A stretch of DNA of 32,244 nt from Mycetocola zhujimingii (GTDB lineage Bacteria > Actinomycetota > Actinomycetes > Actinomycetales > Microbacteriaceae): the NCBI RefSeq assembly GCF_003065425.1, contig NZ_CP026950.1:1-32244 (forward strand). Direction: 5' to 3'. The position numbers and the translations under genes are program-made. The notes beneath the pieces are model-generated. The model was not told the origin of the DNA. It ran no database searches and saw only the letters and a list, made by a program, of their open reading frames with translations. Positions 14,838-21,805 of the stretch are shown piece after piece (within the stretch, counting starts at the first letter, position 1; each line of letters begins with the position of its first letter).

Positions 14838-14993
14838 TTTTTTGTGCCTGTCTGGCGAGAGAAATCGATAGCGACCGGGAGTGCCGGAGTGCCCCGAATT
14901 TCGGGCGAAATAAGGGAGCCTGCGACCGCGTCCGAAAATCTGGGAACGCAGGCACGGAAGGGAACTACGATGACCGGCCAGACAGGTCAAAAA
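14838..14993. repeat. Structured element B (upstream of the DUF3846-like gene)
   Basis: Outer arms CCTGTCTGGC (14847-14856) and GCCAGACAGG (14977-14986) are perfect, flanked by T6 on the left and A5 on the right. The inner stem pairs CCGAATTTCGG with CCGAAAATCTGG, with two mismatches. The loop is of the GGGAGCCTGCGACC subtype shared with E and, nearly, D. TACGAT lies at 14966-14971 in the 3' arm. To the right are a GCCGC/GCGGC hairpin and the terminator of dprA, filling the 14811-15104 spacer. Confidence 0.85.
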
Positions 14994-15046
14994 GCTCGAA
15001 AACCAGCGCCGCGCAGCGGCTCCGACGGGTTACCTGGTGGGGGAGT

Positions 15047-15097
15047 GTGAGGGGGCGCCGGCCCCCTCACGGTTGGCCAGCGGTGAGCTGACCAACC
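15047..15097. terminator. Tandem hairpins after dprA
   Basis: GTGAGGGGG/CCCCCTCAC (15047-15070, 6-nt loop) is followed by GGTTGGCCAGC/GCTGACCAACC (15071-15097, one mismatch). They lie just after the dprA stop at 15105 on the minus strand and match the arrangement at 14326. Confidence 0.78.
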
Positions 15098-15104
15098 GCC
15101 TCGC

Positions 15105-16004
15105 CTATAGGGCTTCGACTTCCTCCACTGTGGTGACGAGGGTTGCCCCGTATTCACGGATGAGGCGGTGGCACCCGGCGCTGGCAGCGCTGGTCACTGG
15201 GCCCGGCATTGCACCAACCGGGGTGCCGATCGCGATAGCGTGTCCCGCGACATTTAAGGAGCCACTACGCCAGCCCGCTTCAACGATAAGAACCCGGTTG
15301 GCCATAGCGGCGAGGATCCGGTTTCGCTGCAAAAACCTCCATTTTGTGGGAGAGGTCATTGGTGCCAGCTCGCTGACCAGTACGCCTGCTTCGGCAACCC
15401 GTGCGAACAGAGCGGCGTGCCCGGCGGGGTAGGCACGGTCCAGCCCTCCGGCGAGGATCACGACCGCGTTTCCTTCGCTGGCGAGTGTCGCTCTGGTCGC
15501 TGCGCCACCGATTCCGTAGCCGCCGCAGGAGAGGATGGTGTGACCTCTTCTGGACAGCCCTGAGGCGAGTTCGACACTTTGAAATTCGCCGTAGCCGGTG
15601 GCGGCGCGGCTTCCGAGCACGGCCGTCGTGTTGGTGTCGGTTCCCAGCAACTCCTTCTTGCCCAGAACCCAGAGGCCGTGAGGTCGGTGCACGCCGAGCA
15701 CGTCCAGACGGGTATCCCATTCGGGGTCTTCGGGTGTGATGAAAGTGGAGCCGAGTTTCGCGGCGATGGCGTTTGCCGCACGGAATTCACCTTCCGAGAT
15801 CCGGGGCCGCATGCGCTCTCGCAGCGGGGCGGCATCGATGCCGTCAAAGTTGGTGTGTGAGCCGGTAGCGATTTGGGTGAACGCTTCCACGGCTCCGAGC
15901 CGCTGGATGAGCGCACCGGCTAGACCGTCTCCGGGTTCGCAGAATTGTGCCCATGCTTGGCGTGCTTCGCGGTCATCGGTGACGATTCGGGTAACGGTGG
16001 TCAT
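15105..16004 (-). CDS. dprA: DprA/Smf-like DNA-processing protein
   Basis: This 299-residue Rossmann-type protein binds single-stranded DNA and loads RecA. Family segments are TAVLGSRAATGYG, ILSCGGYGIGGAA, VVILAGGLDRAYPAGH, FLQRNRILAAMANRVLIVEAG and the GTPVGAMPGPV block. The N-terminal ~100 residues resemble the SAM-like cap; the C-terminal winged helix of longer DprAs is absent. ATG 16004 has AGGAGAGAG upstream; the frame to 16142 is only element C. A plasmid copy beside SSBs and ArdC suggests care of the incoming strand, or action on or against defences. Confidence 0.85.
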   Translation of the reverse strand: MTTVTRIVTDDREARQAWAQFCEPGDGLAGALIQRLGAVEAFTQIATGSHTNFDGIDAAPLRERMRPRISEGEFRAANAIAAKLGSTFITPEDPEWDTRLDVLGVHRPHGLWVLGKKELLGTDTNTTAVLGSRAATGYGEFQSVELASGLSRRGHTILSCGGYGIGGAATRATLASEGNAVVILAGGLDRAYPAGHAALFARVAEAGVLVSELAPMTSPTKWRFLQRNRILAAMANRVLIVEAGWRSGSLNVAGHAIAIGTPVGAMPGPVTSAASAGCHRLIREYGATLVTTVEEVEAL

Positions 16005-16027
16005 AGTCTCTCTCCTCTGAACAACTG

Positions 16028-16180
16028 TTTTTTGTGCCTGTCTGGCGAGAGAAATCGATAGCGACCGGGAGTGCCGGAGTGCCCAGAATCTCGGGCGAAA
16101 TAAGCCCGGAGGGCGCGTCCGAGATTCTGGGAACGGAGGCACGGGAGGGAGCTACGATGACCGGCCAGATAGGTCAAAAA
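16028..16180. repeat. Structured element C (upstream of dprA)
   Basis: Outer arms are CCTGTCTGGC (16037-16046) and GCCAGATAGG (16164-16173), with one G-T pair that is a wobble only on the plus strand. The inner stem is a perfect 13-bp repeat (16082-16094 and 16119-16131). The GCCC-GGA-GGGC loop subtype matches A. TACGAT lies at 16153-16158. The adjacent GCTGC/GCGGC hairpin again needs a plus-strand wobble. The ArdC terminator completes the 16005-16301 spacer. Confidence 0.86.
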
Positions 16181-16234
16181 GCTCGAAAAACAGCGCTGCG
16201 CAGCGGCTCCGACGGGTTGTCCTGGTGGGGGAGT

Positions 16235-16291
16235 GTGAGGGGGCGCCGGCCCCCTCACGGCGCTTGGGAGCGCCCGGCCTGGGACGCTCCC
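16235..16291. terminator. Hairpins after ardC
   Basis: GTGAGGGGG/CCCCCTCAC (16235-16258) is followed by GGGAGCG/CGCTCCC (16266-16291) with a 12-nt loop. They lie 11 bp downstream of the ArdC stop at 16302 on the minus strand. Confidence 0.75.
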
Positions 16292-16301
16292 TGCGCTGCG
16301 G

Positions 16302-17192
16302 TCAGGCGGGTTCAGGGTCGTCGGTGTCTTCCGGGTCGAGGATCCCCGCGAGCTGGTGCGCGGTGCGGAGCACGCGGGCTGCGGTGGATTTGATCAGTTC
16401 GGTGTTGCCTTCTGCCCATCCGGCGATGTAGCCGACGCTGTAGGCACTGGTGTCGAACCCGACCAGTCCGGCAACGACGTAGGCGACGGATTCAGCTTCG
16501 GTTTCCATCAGGCCGCGGTGCTCGGCGTATTCGGCCATGTCGTCGGTGTGGCCTAGGAGCACGTGGGCGGCTTCGTGAATGAGGGTCTTCGCGGTGTGCT
16601 CGGGGCTGAGGTTGGCATCAATGACGATGGCCATTTCTTCGGGGTTGGCGTAGCCGTTCTTTCGACCCGGGAGGGGTCGGCGTTCGACTGTCCATCCTTC
16701 GGCGGTGAGGTAGGTCGAGAGTGTGTCGATAACGCCGAAATCGTCGGCCCCGGTCAGCTGGACCGCGATCGCGCTGGGGTCTTCGGCTCCGTCAATGAGG
16801 TCGGTCTGACCAATGTCGAAGACAGACAGGACCGGGAACCGGGCGACGCTCTTTTCTACCTCGTCGCCGTTTTCGTCTTCCTCGGTGATTTTCTTGGTCG
16901 AGTACCCAAAGATGCGGATGCCCGCCTCACCTTTGCGGACCTGTCGGCCGAGTGCCTGCCATTTCCGGAACCCGGCGACGTGGGACGCGTCCGGCTTCTG
17001 GGCGAGGATTAGCAGAACGTTGTTCAGGGAGTAGGCGTGGAACGCCTGTGCGAAATCGAGAAACGCGGTCCAGCGGTCGGAGTTGCGCAGCTGCTCGACT
17101 TGCTCGCTGATCGAGTTGTGCAGCGCTTCGGCCTGAGCCTTCTTTTCCTCAAGAGTCTTGCCCGGTCGGCGGGTCTTGGTGCTGGTGCTCAT
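16302..17192 (-). CDS. ardC: ArdC-like antirestriction protein (ssDNA-binding domain plus metallopeptidase)
   Basis: This 296-residue protein has an ArdC-type N-terminal domain (WTAFLDFAQAFHAYSLNNVLLI, then GFRKWQALGRQVRKGEAGIRIF) and a C-terminal zinc-peptidase-like domain. The latter carries HEAAH at 206-210 and downstream glutamates (ETEAES, 230-235) as the third ligand. ArdC proteins protect entering plasmid DNA from restriction. ATG 17192 is preferred over an upstream Met at 17216, because the GGAGGGAGAGAGGAAAG ribosome site lies between them. The gene is isolated by element D and its own terminator. Confidence 0.9.
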   Translation of the reverse strand: MSTSTKTRRPGKTLEEKKAQAEALHNSISEQVEQLRNSDRWTAFLDFAQAFHAYSLNNVLLILAQKPDASHVAGFRKWQALGRQVRKGEAGIRIFGYSTKKITEEDENGDEVEKSVARFPVLSVFDIGQTDLIDGAEDPSAIAVQLTGADDFGVIDTLSTYLTAEGWTVERRPLPGRKNGYANPEEMAIVIDANLSPEHTAKTLIHEAAHVLLGHTDDMAEYAEHRGLMETEAESVAYVVAGLVGFDTSAYSVGYIAGWAEGNTELIKSTAARVLRTAHQLAGILDPEDTDDPEPA

Positions 17193-17217
17193 CGGTTCTT
17201 TCCTCTCTCCCTCCACG

Positions 17218-17411
17218 TTTTTTGCCGTGAAGGCACGTAGTGCCGGCAGGACGGGAGGGTGGAGTGCAACCTATGGCTGCGGGGGAAAGAATTTCGGCGC
17301 GAAATAAGGGAGCTTGCGACCGCGTGCCGAAATTGTTGGCGGAGCTGGCGGCGCAGCCGCTTGCGCGGAATCCGGACGTCCGTACGCTGCCGCCAGGCTT
17401 CACGGCAAAAA
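17218..17411. repeat. Structured element D (upstream of ardC), divergent long copy
   Basis: Outer arms TTTTTGCCGTGAAG (17219-17232) and CTTCACGGCAAAAA (17398-17411) are a perfect 14-bp pair, although the sequence differs from the CCTGTCTGGC of copies B, C and E; both arms changed together. The inner stem pairs AATTTCGGC with GCCGAAATT. The loop is the GGGAGCTTGCGACC subtype. About 40 extra bases lie in the 3' arm. TACGCT (17383-17388) stands where the others have TACGAT. The rest of the 17193-17544 spacer holds a CCGCGCAGCGG hairpin, a GCCGGC hairpin and the ParB-gene terminator. Confidence 0.8.
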
Positions 17412-17507
17412 TGGCTGTTTCTTGGGTTGGGACAGTGCCGCGCAGCGGCGCCGATTGTTCCTGGTGGAGTGGGAGGTGCCGGCCTCCGTGCCGGTACCGG
17501 GGGAGTA

Positions 17508-17538
17508 CCCGGCGTGACAGGATCTCTGCCACGCCGGG
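17508..17538. terminator. Hairpin after the ParB-nuclease-type gene
   Basis: CCCGGCGTG/CACGCCGGG (17508-17516 and 17530-17538), a perfect 9-bp stem with a 13-nt loop, lies 6 bp beyond the stop at 17545 on the minus strand. Confidence 0.75.
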
Positions 17539-17544
17539 CGGGTG

Positions 17545-18963
17545 TTACTCGTCCGTGTCGTCACCGGCCTCGTCGGTGGTTTCGTCGTCCACGGCTTCGC
17601 TGGTTGGTTCGGTTTCCTTGGGCGTGGTCACGATTTTTTCCACGTCGCTGAGGCCGTATCCCCATGCGGCCAGCTGCGTGAAGTAGCGGGCGTTGATCGG
17701 GTTCGGGTAGCGCCATGTTTCTTTGCTGGTGCTGTCCTCGATGCCGCCGAGAACCGTGGCGAGAGCGACGTGCTGGGCTTTTGCGGGGTGCTGCTCGATG
17801 AAAGCGGCGAGCTTGTCTCCTTCGGAGTAGCGGCCTCGCTCGATCCCGAGCAGGGTGTGGGCCAGATCGTTGCCGTGCCCGATTGCTGTTCCTACCTCGC
17901 GGTGATGGGTGGTGAGGCCCTGTGCGATCACCGTTGCGGTGTCCTTCGGCAGGGTCTTGCGGCTGAGAAATTCAGCCAACCATTCCCGGCGAACAACCTC
18001 AGCGGATGCCCATGCTTTGTTGTTCGCGATCAGGGTTCGGCGTTCCGCTTTCTGATCCTCGGTCATTGGTCCGCTGGTGGAGCCGCTGCCGTTGTTCCTG
18101 CGGAATCCTGCGGCTTTCGGGTCTTTGAGGAAGTAACGCACGTCGGCTTCATCACTGGTGTAATAAGTCCGTACGAACGCGGCGCGGCCCTCTGCCTCGG
18201 CAATGTCCTCGACGGTGACCGGCTCGCCGTCCTTCGTGACCAGTTCGCGGATGCTGGTGTAGTCGGTCTCGTAGTAGCCCCGGTCCCGGGTGAGGATTTC
18301 GTAACCGCGCTCGATCAGCGCGGCAGTGGCTTCCGCTGCGATCTTGTCAAGGCGGCGCTCATCCCGTGCTCGCTGGGCGACGTGGGGGAACGAGGTCGGA
18401 TCGTTCTCGGCCGCGTCGATCAACGATTTCACTGTGTCATCGTCGTCCTCGAACTCGATCAGGACGGCGGCCTGATCGAGAGTGATCGAGTGGCTGACAA
18501 TCGCGGATGCGGCTGTGCCGTTCTCCGCGACAGCGATTCCGGCTTTCACGGTCGCGGCCTTGGTCCCGGTGCGCTTGGCGATCACTGCCGGGGTGAGGCC
18601 CTCGAACGCGAGCTGCTGGAACGCCGCTACCCGGTCGGCATCGGTGACGGCCTCGCGGTGGTCGTTCTCAACCATCTGCTGCACGATCCGATCAACGGTC
18701 GTCTCGTCGGCTTCGACAATGTAAGCCGGGATGGTGCTCAGTCCGGCTTCTCGGGCTGCGAGGGTGCGGCGCTGTCCGGCTCGAACGATCACATTTCCCT
18801 GCTCGTCGCGTCGGGCGAGAATCGGTGTCAGGACACCGTTCTGCTTGATGCTGGCGACGAACTCCCGTGGCAGGGCAGCTTCGGTTCGCACGTTCGCTTC
18901 CACAACGATCAGGTTGGGGTCGATGTGCTCGATGGTGCCCATGCGGGCGGTTGTGTTAGTCAT
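17545..18963 (-). CDS. ParB/RepB/Spo0J-type nuclease-domain protein (leading-region ParB-like)
   Basis: This 472-residue protein has a ParB N-terminal domain (IEHIDPNLIVVEANVRTE ... VIVRAGQRRTLAAREAG, GQRR at 63-66; ENDHRE at 99-104) and a helix-turn-helix (LTPAVIAKRTGTKAATVKAGI, about 123-143). A long C-terminal region ends in an acidic tail. It is far from parA and much larger than the partition partner, so it resembles the ParB-like proteins of conjugative leading regions rather than a centromere binder. GGAGAGAG precedes the ATG, with element E 23 bp upstream. Confidence 0.85.
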   Translation of the reverse strand: MTNTTARMGTIEHIDPNLIVVEANVRTEAALPREFVASIKQNGVLTPILARRDEQGNVIVRAGQRRTLAAREAGLSTIPAYIVEADETTVDRIVQQMVENDHREAVTDADRVAAFQQLAFEGLTPAVIAKRTGTKAATVKAGIAVAENGTAASAIVSHSITLDQAAVLIEFEDDDDTVKSLIDAAENDPTSFPHVAQRARDERRLDKIAAEATAALIERGYEILTRDRGYYETDYTSIRELVTKDGEPVTVEDIAEAEGRAAFVRTYYTSDEADVRYFLKDPKAAGFRRNNGSGSTSGPMTEDQKAERRTLIANNKAWASAEVVRREWLAEFLSRKTLPKDTATVIAQGLTTHHREVGTAIGHGNDLAHTLLGIERGRYSEGDKLAAFIEQHPAKAQHVALATVLGGIEDSTSKETWRYPNPINARYFTQLAAWGYGLSDVEKIVTTPKETEPTSEAVDDETTDEAGDDTDE

Positions 18964-18986
18964 TGGGTTCTCTCTCCATCAACTGA

Positions 18987-19140
18987 TTTTTTTGCCTGTC
19001 TGGCAAGAGAATCGATTGAGAGCGGGAGTGCCGGAGTGCACAGAATTTCGGGCGAAATAAGGGAGCCTGCGACCGCGTCCGAAAATCTGGGCACGTAGGC
19101 ACGGAGCGAACTACGATGACCGGCCAGACAGACGAAAAAA
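18987..19140. repeat. Structured element E (upstream of the ParB-like gene)
   Basis: Outer arms CTGTCTGGC (18996-19004) and GCCAGACAG (19123-19131) extend outward through a G-C pair, a plus-strand T-G wobble and six T-A pairs (T7 at 18987-18993, A6 at 19135-19140). The inner stem is CAGAATTTCGG with CCGAAAATCTG. Loop subtype as in B. TACGAT is at 19112-19117. The adjacent hairpin is CCGCC-GTA-GGCGG, a compensated version of the GCCGC/GCGGC hairpin of the other copies. Confidence 0.85.
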
Positions 19141-19197
19141 TGCTCTTAGAGTCATCGCACCGCCGTAGGCGGTTCCCCTGGTTCTTGGTGGAGGAGT

Positions 19198-19240
19198 GTG
19201 AGGGGGAAAATCCCCTTCACGTGAGCTGGCACCAGCTCAC
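19198..19240. terminator. Hairpin pair in the spacer before the small membrane-protein gene
   Basis: GTGAGGGG pairs with CCCCTTCAC (19198-19220, one bulge), and GTGAGCTGG pairs with CCAGCTCAC (19221-19240, perfect 9-bp stem, 2-nt loop). They match the tandem hairpins that end other genes of the block, but here they separate element E from a plus-strand gene. A TATATT (19251-19256) follows and could be a -10 for that gene. Confidence 0.65.
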
Positions 19241-19316
19241 ACCTCGCCGGGTATATTGACGCTGAGCTCACCGAATGAAACGAGCTGTACTGCACGGCTA
19301 CGTTCTCGGAGGCTCT

Positions 19317-19646
19317 GTGACCACCCTGCCTGTTCCTGGCAACCGTATTGCGGTCGTGGCTCTTGGTTTCGCCGGGGCCGCAGCTCTCTCCGCCGTTGCT
19401 CCCAGGCTTCTGGGTTTGACCTTCAGCCTGGTGATGCTCGGCTGGATGGCCGCCACTGCGTTGGCGCTCACCGCTATCGTTCTCGCCGCCGTGGGGATGG
19501 CTCGACGTCAAACACACCGGTGCATCGCGGTGATCGCGATGCTCCTCGCGATCGTCACAATTCCCGGATCCACGGTGATTCTGGCGATACACACTCACGA
19601 GTTCGCCGATAATCCGGCTGACAAAGTTCCCGGTGGCTATCCGTAG
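19317..19646 (+). CDS. Small membrane protein (three predicted helices)
   Basis: This 109-residue protein is mostly hydrophobic: helices at about 11-31, 33-55 and 65-87, with a basic ARRQTHR loop between the second and third and a short polar C terminus. GTG 19317 is preferred, because GGAGG lies four bases upstream; an in-frame ATG at 19275 without a ribosome site would add 14 residues. It lies alone on the plus strand between the ParB-like gene and rep. Entry exclusion is one possible job for such a gene, but nothing in the sequence shows it. Confidence 0.6.
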   Translation: MTTLPVPGNRIAVVALGFAGAAALSAVAPRLLGLTFSLVMLGWMAATALALTAIVLAAVGMARRQTHRCIAVIAMLLAIVTIPGSTVILAIHTHEFADNPADKVPGGYP

Positions 19647-19654
19647 GGATAGCC

Positions 19655-21703
19655 TCAGGCCACCTGTTGATGCTCGATCGTTTTAGGGCGGCTGAGCGCG
19701 CCGGCCAGAATCAGGTCCCACGCTTCGCCGTGGTGTCCGCGACCGTTGCGGCGCGGGTAGGCGGGGAAGTCGGGTCGGTCGTTTTGAGCGAACAGCGGCA
19801 CGCCGGTGGCACTGCGGCGGCCGCGTCGTTTCTTGTTTCGTTTGGAGAGCCAGGCGAGGTCGGCTCGCCACCATGCCCAGCGTGCGCGTTCGGCGTCGTA
19901 GCGGGCTGCGCGTGCGGCCAGGTACCCGTCGACGCCGAGTTGTGCGGCTGCGGCGTCGCGGGTATCCGCGGCGGTGCGAGTCCATCCGTCTGGGTGTCGG
20001 TCGACCAGGCCGGCGCTGTGCATTCGTGAGAGGGATTTCCTGATTCGGGATGCGCTCAAATTTGTTGCCTTGGTCAGGGACTCCACTGTGAGCGTGTTTT
20101 CTTCCTGCAAGTAGCTGTAAGTAAGTCCTGCTTTCCGTCCCAGGCTATGCGGGGCGGAAAAAACATCGTGTGTAAGATCTGCGAGGCGGGAGCTTAAACG
20201 ATTGATCCACCAGTCGCGTTGATCAGCAGCCGGGCTTTCGCTTGGGTGCGTTACCGCTTGTAGCAACTTCTGGTCTGTCTGTGCTGTGGAGAACTTTTTA
20301 GAGAGCCGGTACTTCGCTCCGTGGGCGCCTTCGGCGGCGTCGACCAGGACGATCCATGCGCTCTCCGGGTCGTCGGTGAGCGGTTCTCTGAGGGCGTGGA
20401 GGGCGAGACGGCAGGCTTCGTGTGAGTAGCCAGTGACTTGGGAAAGACGGCGCTGGTCGGCTTCGACGGTGAGTGAGGCGGCTTGCGCGATGAACAGGCA
20501 CAGGGCATCCAAAACGGCGCGGTGCGAGAATCGCCCGCGTACGCCTTTCTGGGCGCTCCCAGGGCCGCTCAGGCCCCAGCGTCCGGGCATGGCGTCTGCG
20601 GCCGTCTGGACGCGGGCTATGGCCTCGGATGCGGCGATCGCGCGCGCGTTGAACTCAGTATTGGAGCCGTCACCGCTGATCGGGTTGGCGGCGACAAACT
20701 CGACGGCACGCCGCCAGGCGTGCTCGAGCGCGCGTCGGGATTCCGCCGCGCTGCGCGGCACCCGCGGCTGCGTGGGGGTAATCCTGCGCGTGCGTGAGTG
20801 TTCGAGGGCGGGGGAGACGTGCAGCAGAGCGAGGACGTCCGCGAATCGCCAGCGTGCGCGTGCGCAGCCGGCGAGTACGGTCGCCTGGGTGTGCGACGTG
20901 TCGTAAGCGGGCGGCGCGTCGAGAAGATTGAGGATCCGATCAGTGAGCGGTCGTTTCGAACCGGTCAGGTGCGGGTACCCACCCTCATCGACGCTCACAC
21001 CGTGGATCGGCGTGACCGGCGCGAGCTTGATCGTCGCACCGGTATCGATCAAGAAAGCGTGGAGCGATTGCAGCTGCTCCGCCGTTACGCTGTGCGCGGT
21101 GAGCGTGGCAACGGAGCCGATCGGTTCCGAGTACCCGGACTGCCGGTGTGGGGCGCCAGGGGGGCGCACCGAGCCGGTGGCCGGGTTTCTCAGCGGCGTA
21201 ATATCCAGCGACGGCAGGAGCTGCGCAGCGAGGTGTCCGATGGTCCCGACCACGGCAGCGTCGGTGCCGTCGTGGAGGGAGAGCCAGACGTGTCGGCCGC
21301 CTGTGGGACCGGACCTGGTGACCAGGTGTTCAATGTTGAGCTCGTCCAGCCAGTGGCTGAGTTTGGCAGCGTCGTAGATAGCGTTGCCGTGGCCGGCGTC
21401 GAGGTCGAAAGCGATGTAGTGGAAGTATCCGTGAACGTCGGTGAGCGGCATCGCCCATGGTGTTGTCGGCGCGTCCGCTGAAAGCGGGATCGTCGCTGTG
21501 TAGTCGTTCAGATAACCGTCCGGTCCGAGCTGATCAGCGAGCCGAACGCGCCCGCGAGGGCTCAGCTGGCACGTCAAATCCCAGGCTGTCCACTCATCGG
21601 GGGACACGCCCGACGCTAATTCTGTGCCAGAAGTAGCGTCAAAACGGTATACATCGGTTACTATGGGGTCATCCTTTCGGGGATGCCAAAGGCTCCGGTT
21701 CAT
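19655..21703 (-). CDS. Primase-like plasmid replication protein (Rep)
   Basis: This 682-residue protein begins with a primase-polymerase-like domain. HYIAFDLDAGHG (95-106) supplies a DxD-type metal site, TRSGPTGGRHVWLSL (129-143) resembles the sxH motif, and SVRPPGAPHR (178-187) is a block common in plasmid and phage primases. The middle is Ala/Arg-rich, and a C-terminal helix-turn-helix (LTVESLTKATNLSASRIRKSLSRM) could bind the origin. It is the only replication-initiator candidate in the window. The ribosome site before ATG 21703 is poor. An imperfect hairpin region upstream (21717-21798) may control it. Confidence 0.8.
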   Translation of the reverse strand: MNRSLWHPRKDDPIVTDVYRFDATSGTELASGVSPDEWTAWDLTCQLSPRGRVRLADQLGPDGYLNDYTATIPLSADAPTTPWAMPLTDVHGYFHYIAFDLDAGHGNAIYDAAKLSHWLDELNIEHLVTRSGPTGGRHVWLSLHDGTDAAVVGTIGHLAAQLLPSLDITPLRNPATGSVRPPGAPHRQSGYSEPIGSVATLTAHSVTAEQLQSLHAFLIDTGATIKLAPVTPIHGVSVDEGGYPHLTGSKRPLTDRILNLLDAPPAYDTSHTQATVLAGCARARWRFADVLALLHVSPALEHSRTRRITPTQPRVPRSAAESRRALEHAWRRAVEFVAANPISGDGSNTEFNARAIAASEAIARVQTAADAMPGRWGLSGPGSAQKGVRGRFSHRAVLDALCLFIAQAASLTVEADQRRLSQVTGYSHEACRLALHALREPLTDDPESAWIVLVDAAEGAHGAKYRLSKKFSTAQTDQKLLQAVTHPSESPAADQRDWWINRLSSRLADLTHDVFSAPHSLGRKAGLTYSYLQEENTLTVESLTKATNLSASRIRKSLSRMHSAGLVDRHPDGWTRTAADTRDAAAAQLGVDGYLAARAARYDAERARWAWWRADLAWLSKRNKKRRGRRSATGVPLFAQNDRPDFPAYPRRNGRGHHGEAWDLILAGALSRPKTIEHQQVA

Positions 21704-21716
21704 CCGGATCTTTTAC

Positions 21717-21760
21717 TAGCTAGAACCTCGTGGTCGCCAAACTTTGAGGGTTCTGAGCTA
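21717..21760. repeat. Imperfect inverted repeat in the rep leader
   Basis: TAGCTAGAACCTC (21717-21729) pairs with GAGGGTTCTGAGCTA (21746-21760) with two single-base bulges around a 16-nt loop. It starts 14 bp upstream of the rep start. The setting suits copy-number control (leader structure or counter-transcript), but this is inference. Confidence 0.45.
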
Positions 21761-21774
21761 CGAAACTTGGGAGA

Positions 21775-21798
21775 AGCCCGTCGCGAAAGCGGCGGGCT
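21775..21798. terminator. Terminator-like hairpin between rep and the RHH gene
   Basis: AGCCCGTCGC/GCGGCGGGCT (21775-21784 and 21789-21798) with a GAAA tetraloop forms a 10-bp stem including one G-T pair. CTTTCGTTT follows on the plus strand. It lies just downstream of the minus-strand 21806-22030 gene. Confidence 0.65.
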
Positions 21799-21805
21799 CT
21801 TTCGT

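Noticed and set aside
14844-15050. Plus-strand frames inside the elements that encode a similar peptide (RISGEI...SENLGT) in copies A, B, C and E
   Set aside because: Differences between copies follow stem pairing rather than codon positions, the frame shifts between B and C near GGTTACC/GGTTGTCC, copy D does not keep the peptide, and no ribosome site precedes the frames. The similarity is explained by the nucleotide repeat.
17542-19098. A 518-codon plus-strand open frame
   Set aside because: It is the complement of the well-supported ParB-like gene, has no ribosome site and a composition unlike a real protein (Gly/Val/Cys-rich, no domain).
12680-19140. The five repeats as MITEs or IS remnants
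   Set aside because: No target-site duplications were found, no transposase gene is present, the terminal arms differ in sequence between copies (D versus B) while staying complementary, and the position relative to start codons is fixed at 22-27 bp. Transposition would not keep this.
12680-19140. CRISPR array
   Set aside because: Repeats are long, imperfect, kilobases apart and separated by genes; there are no short regular spacers and no cas genes.
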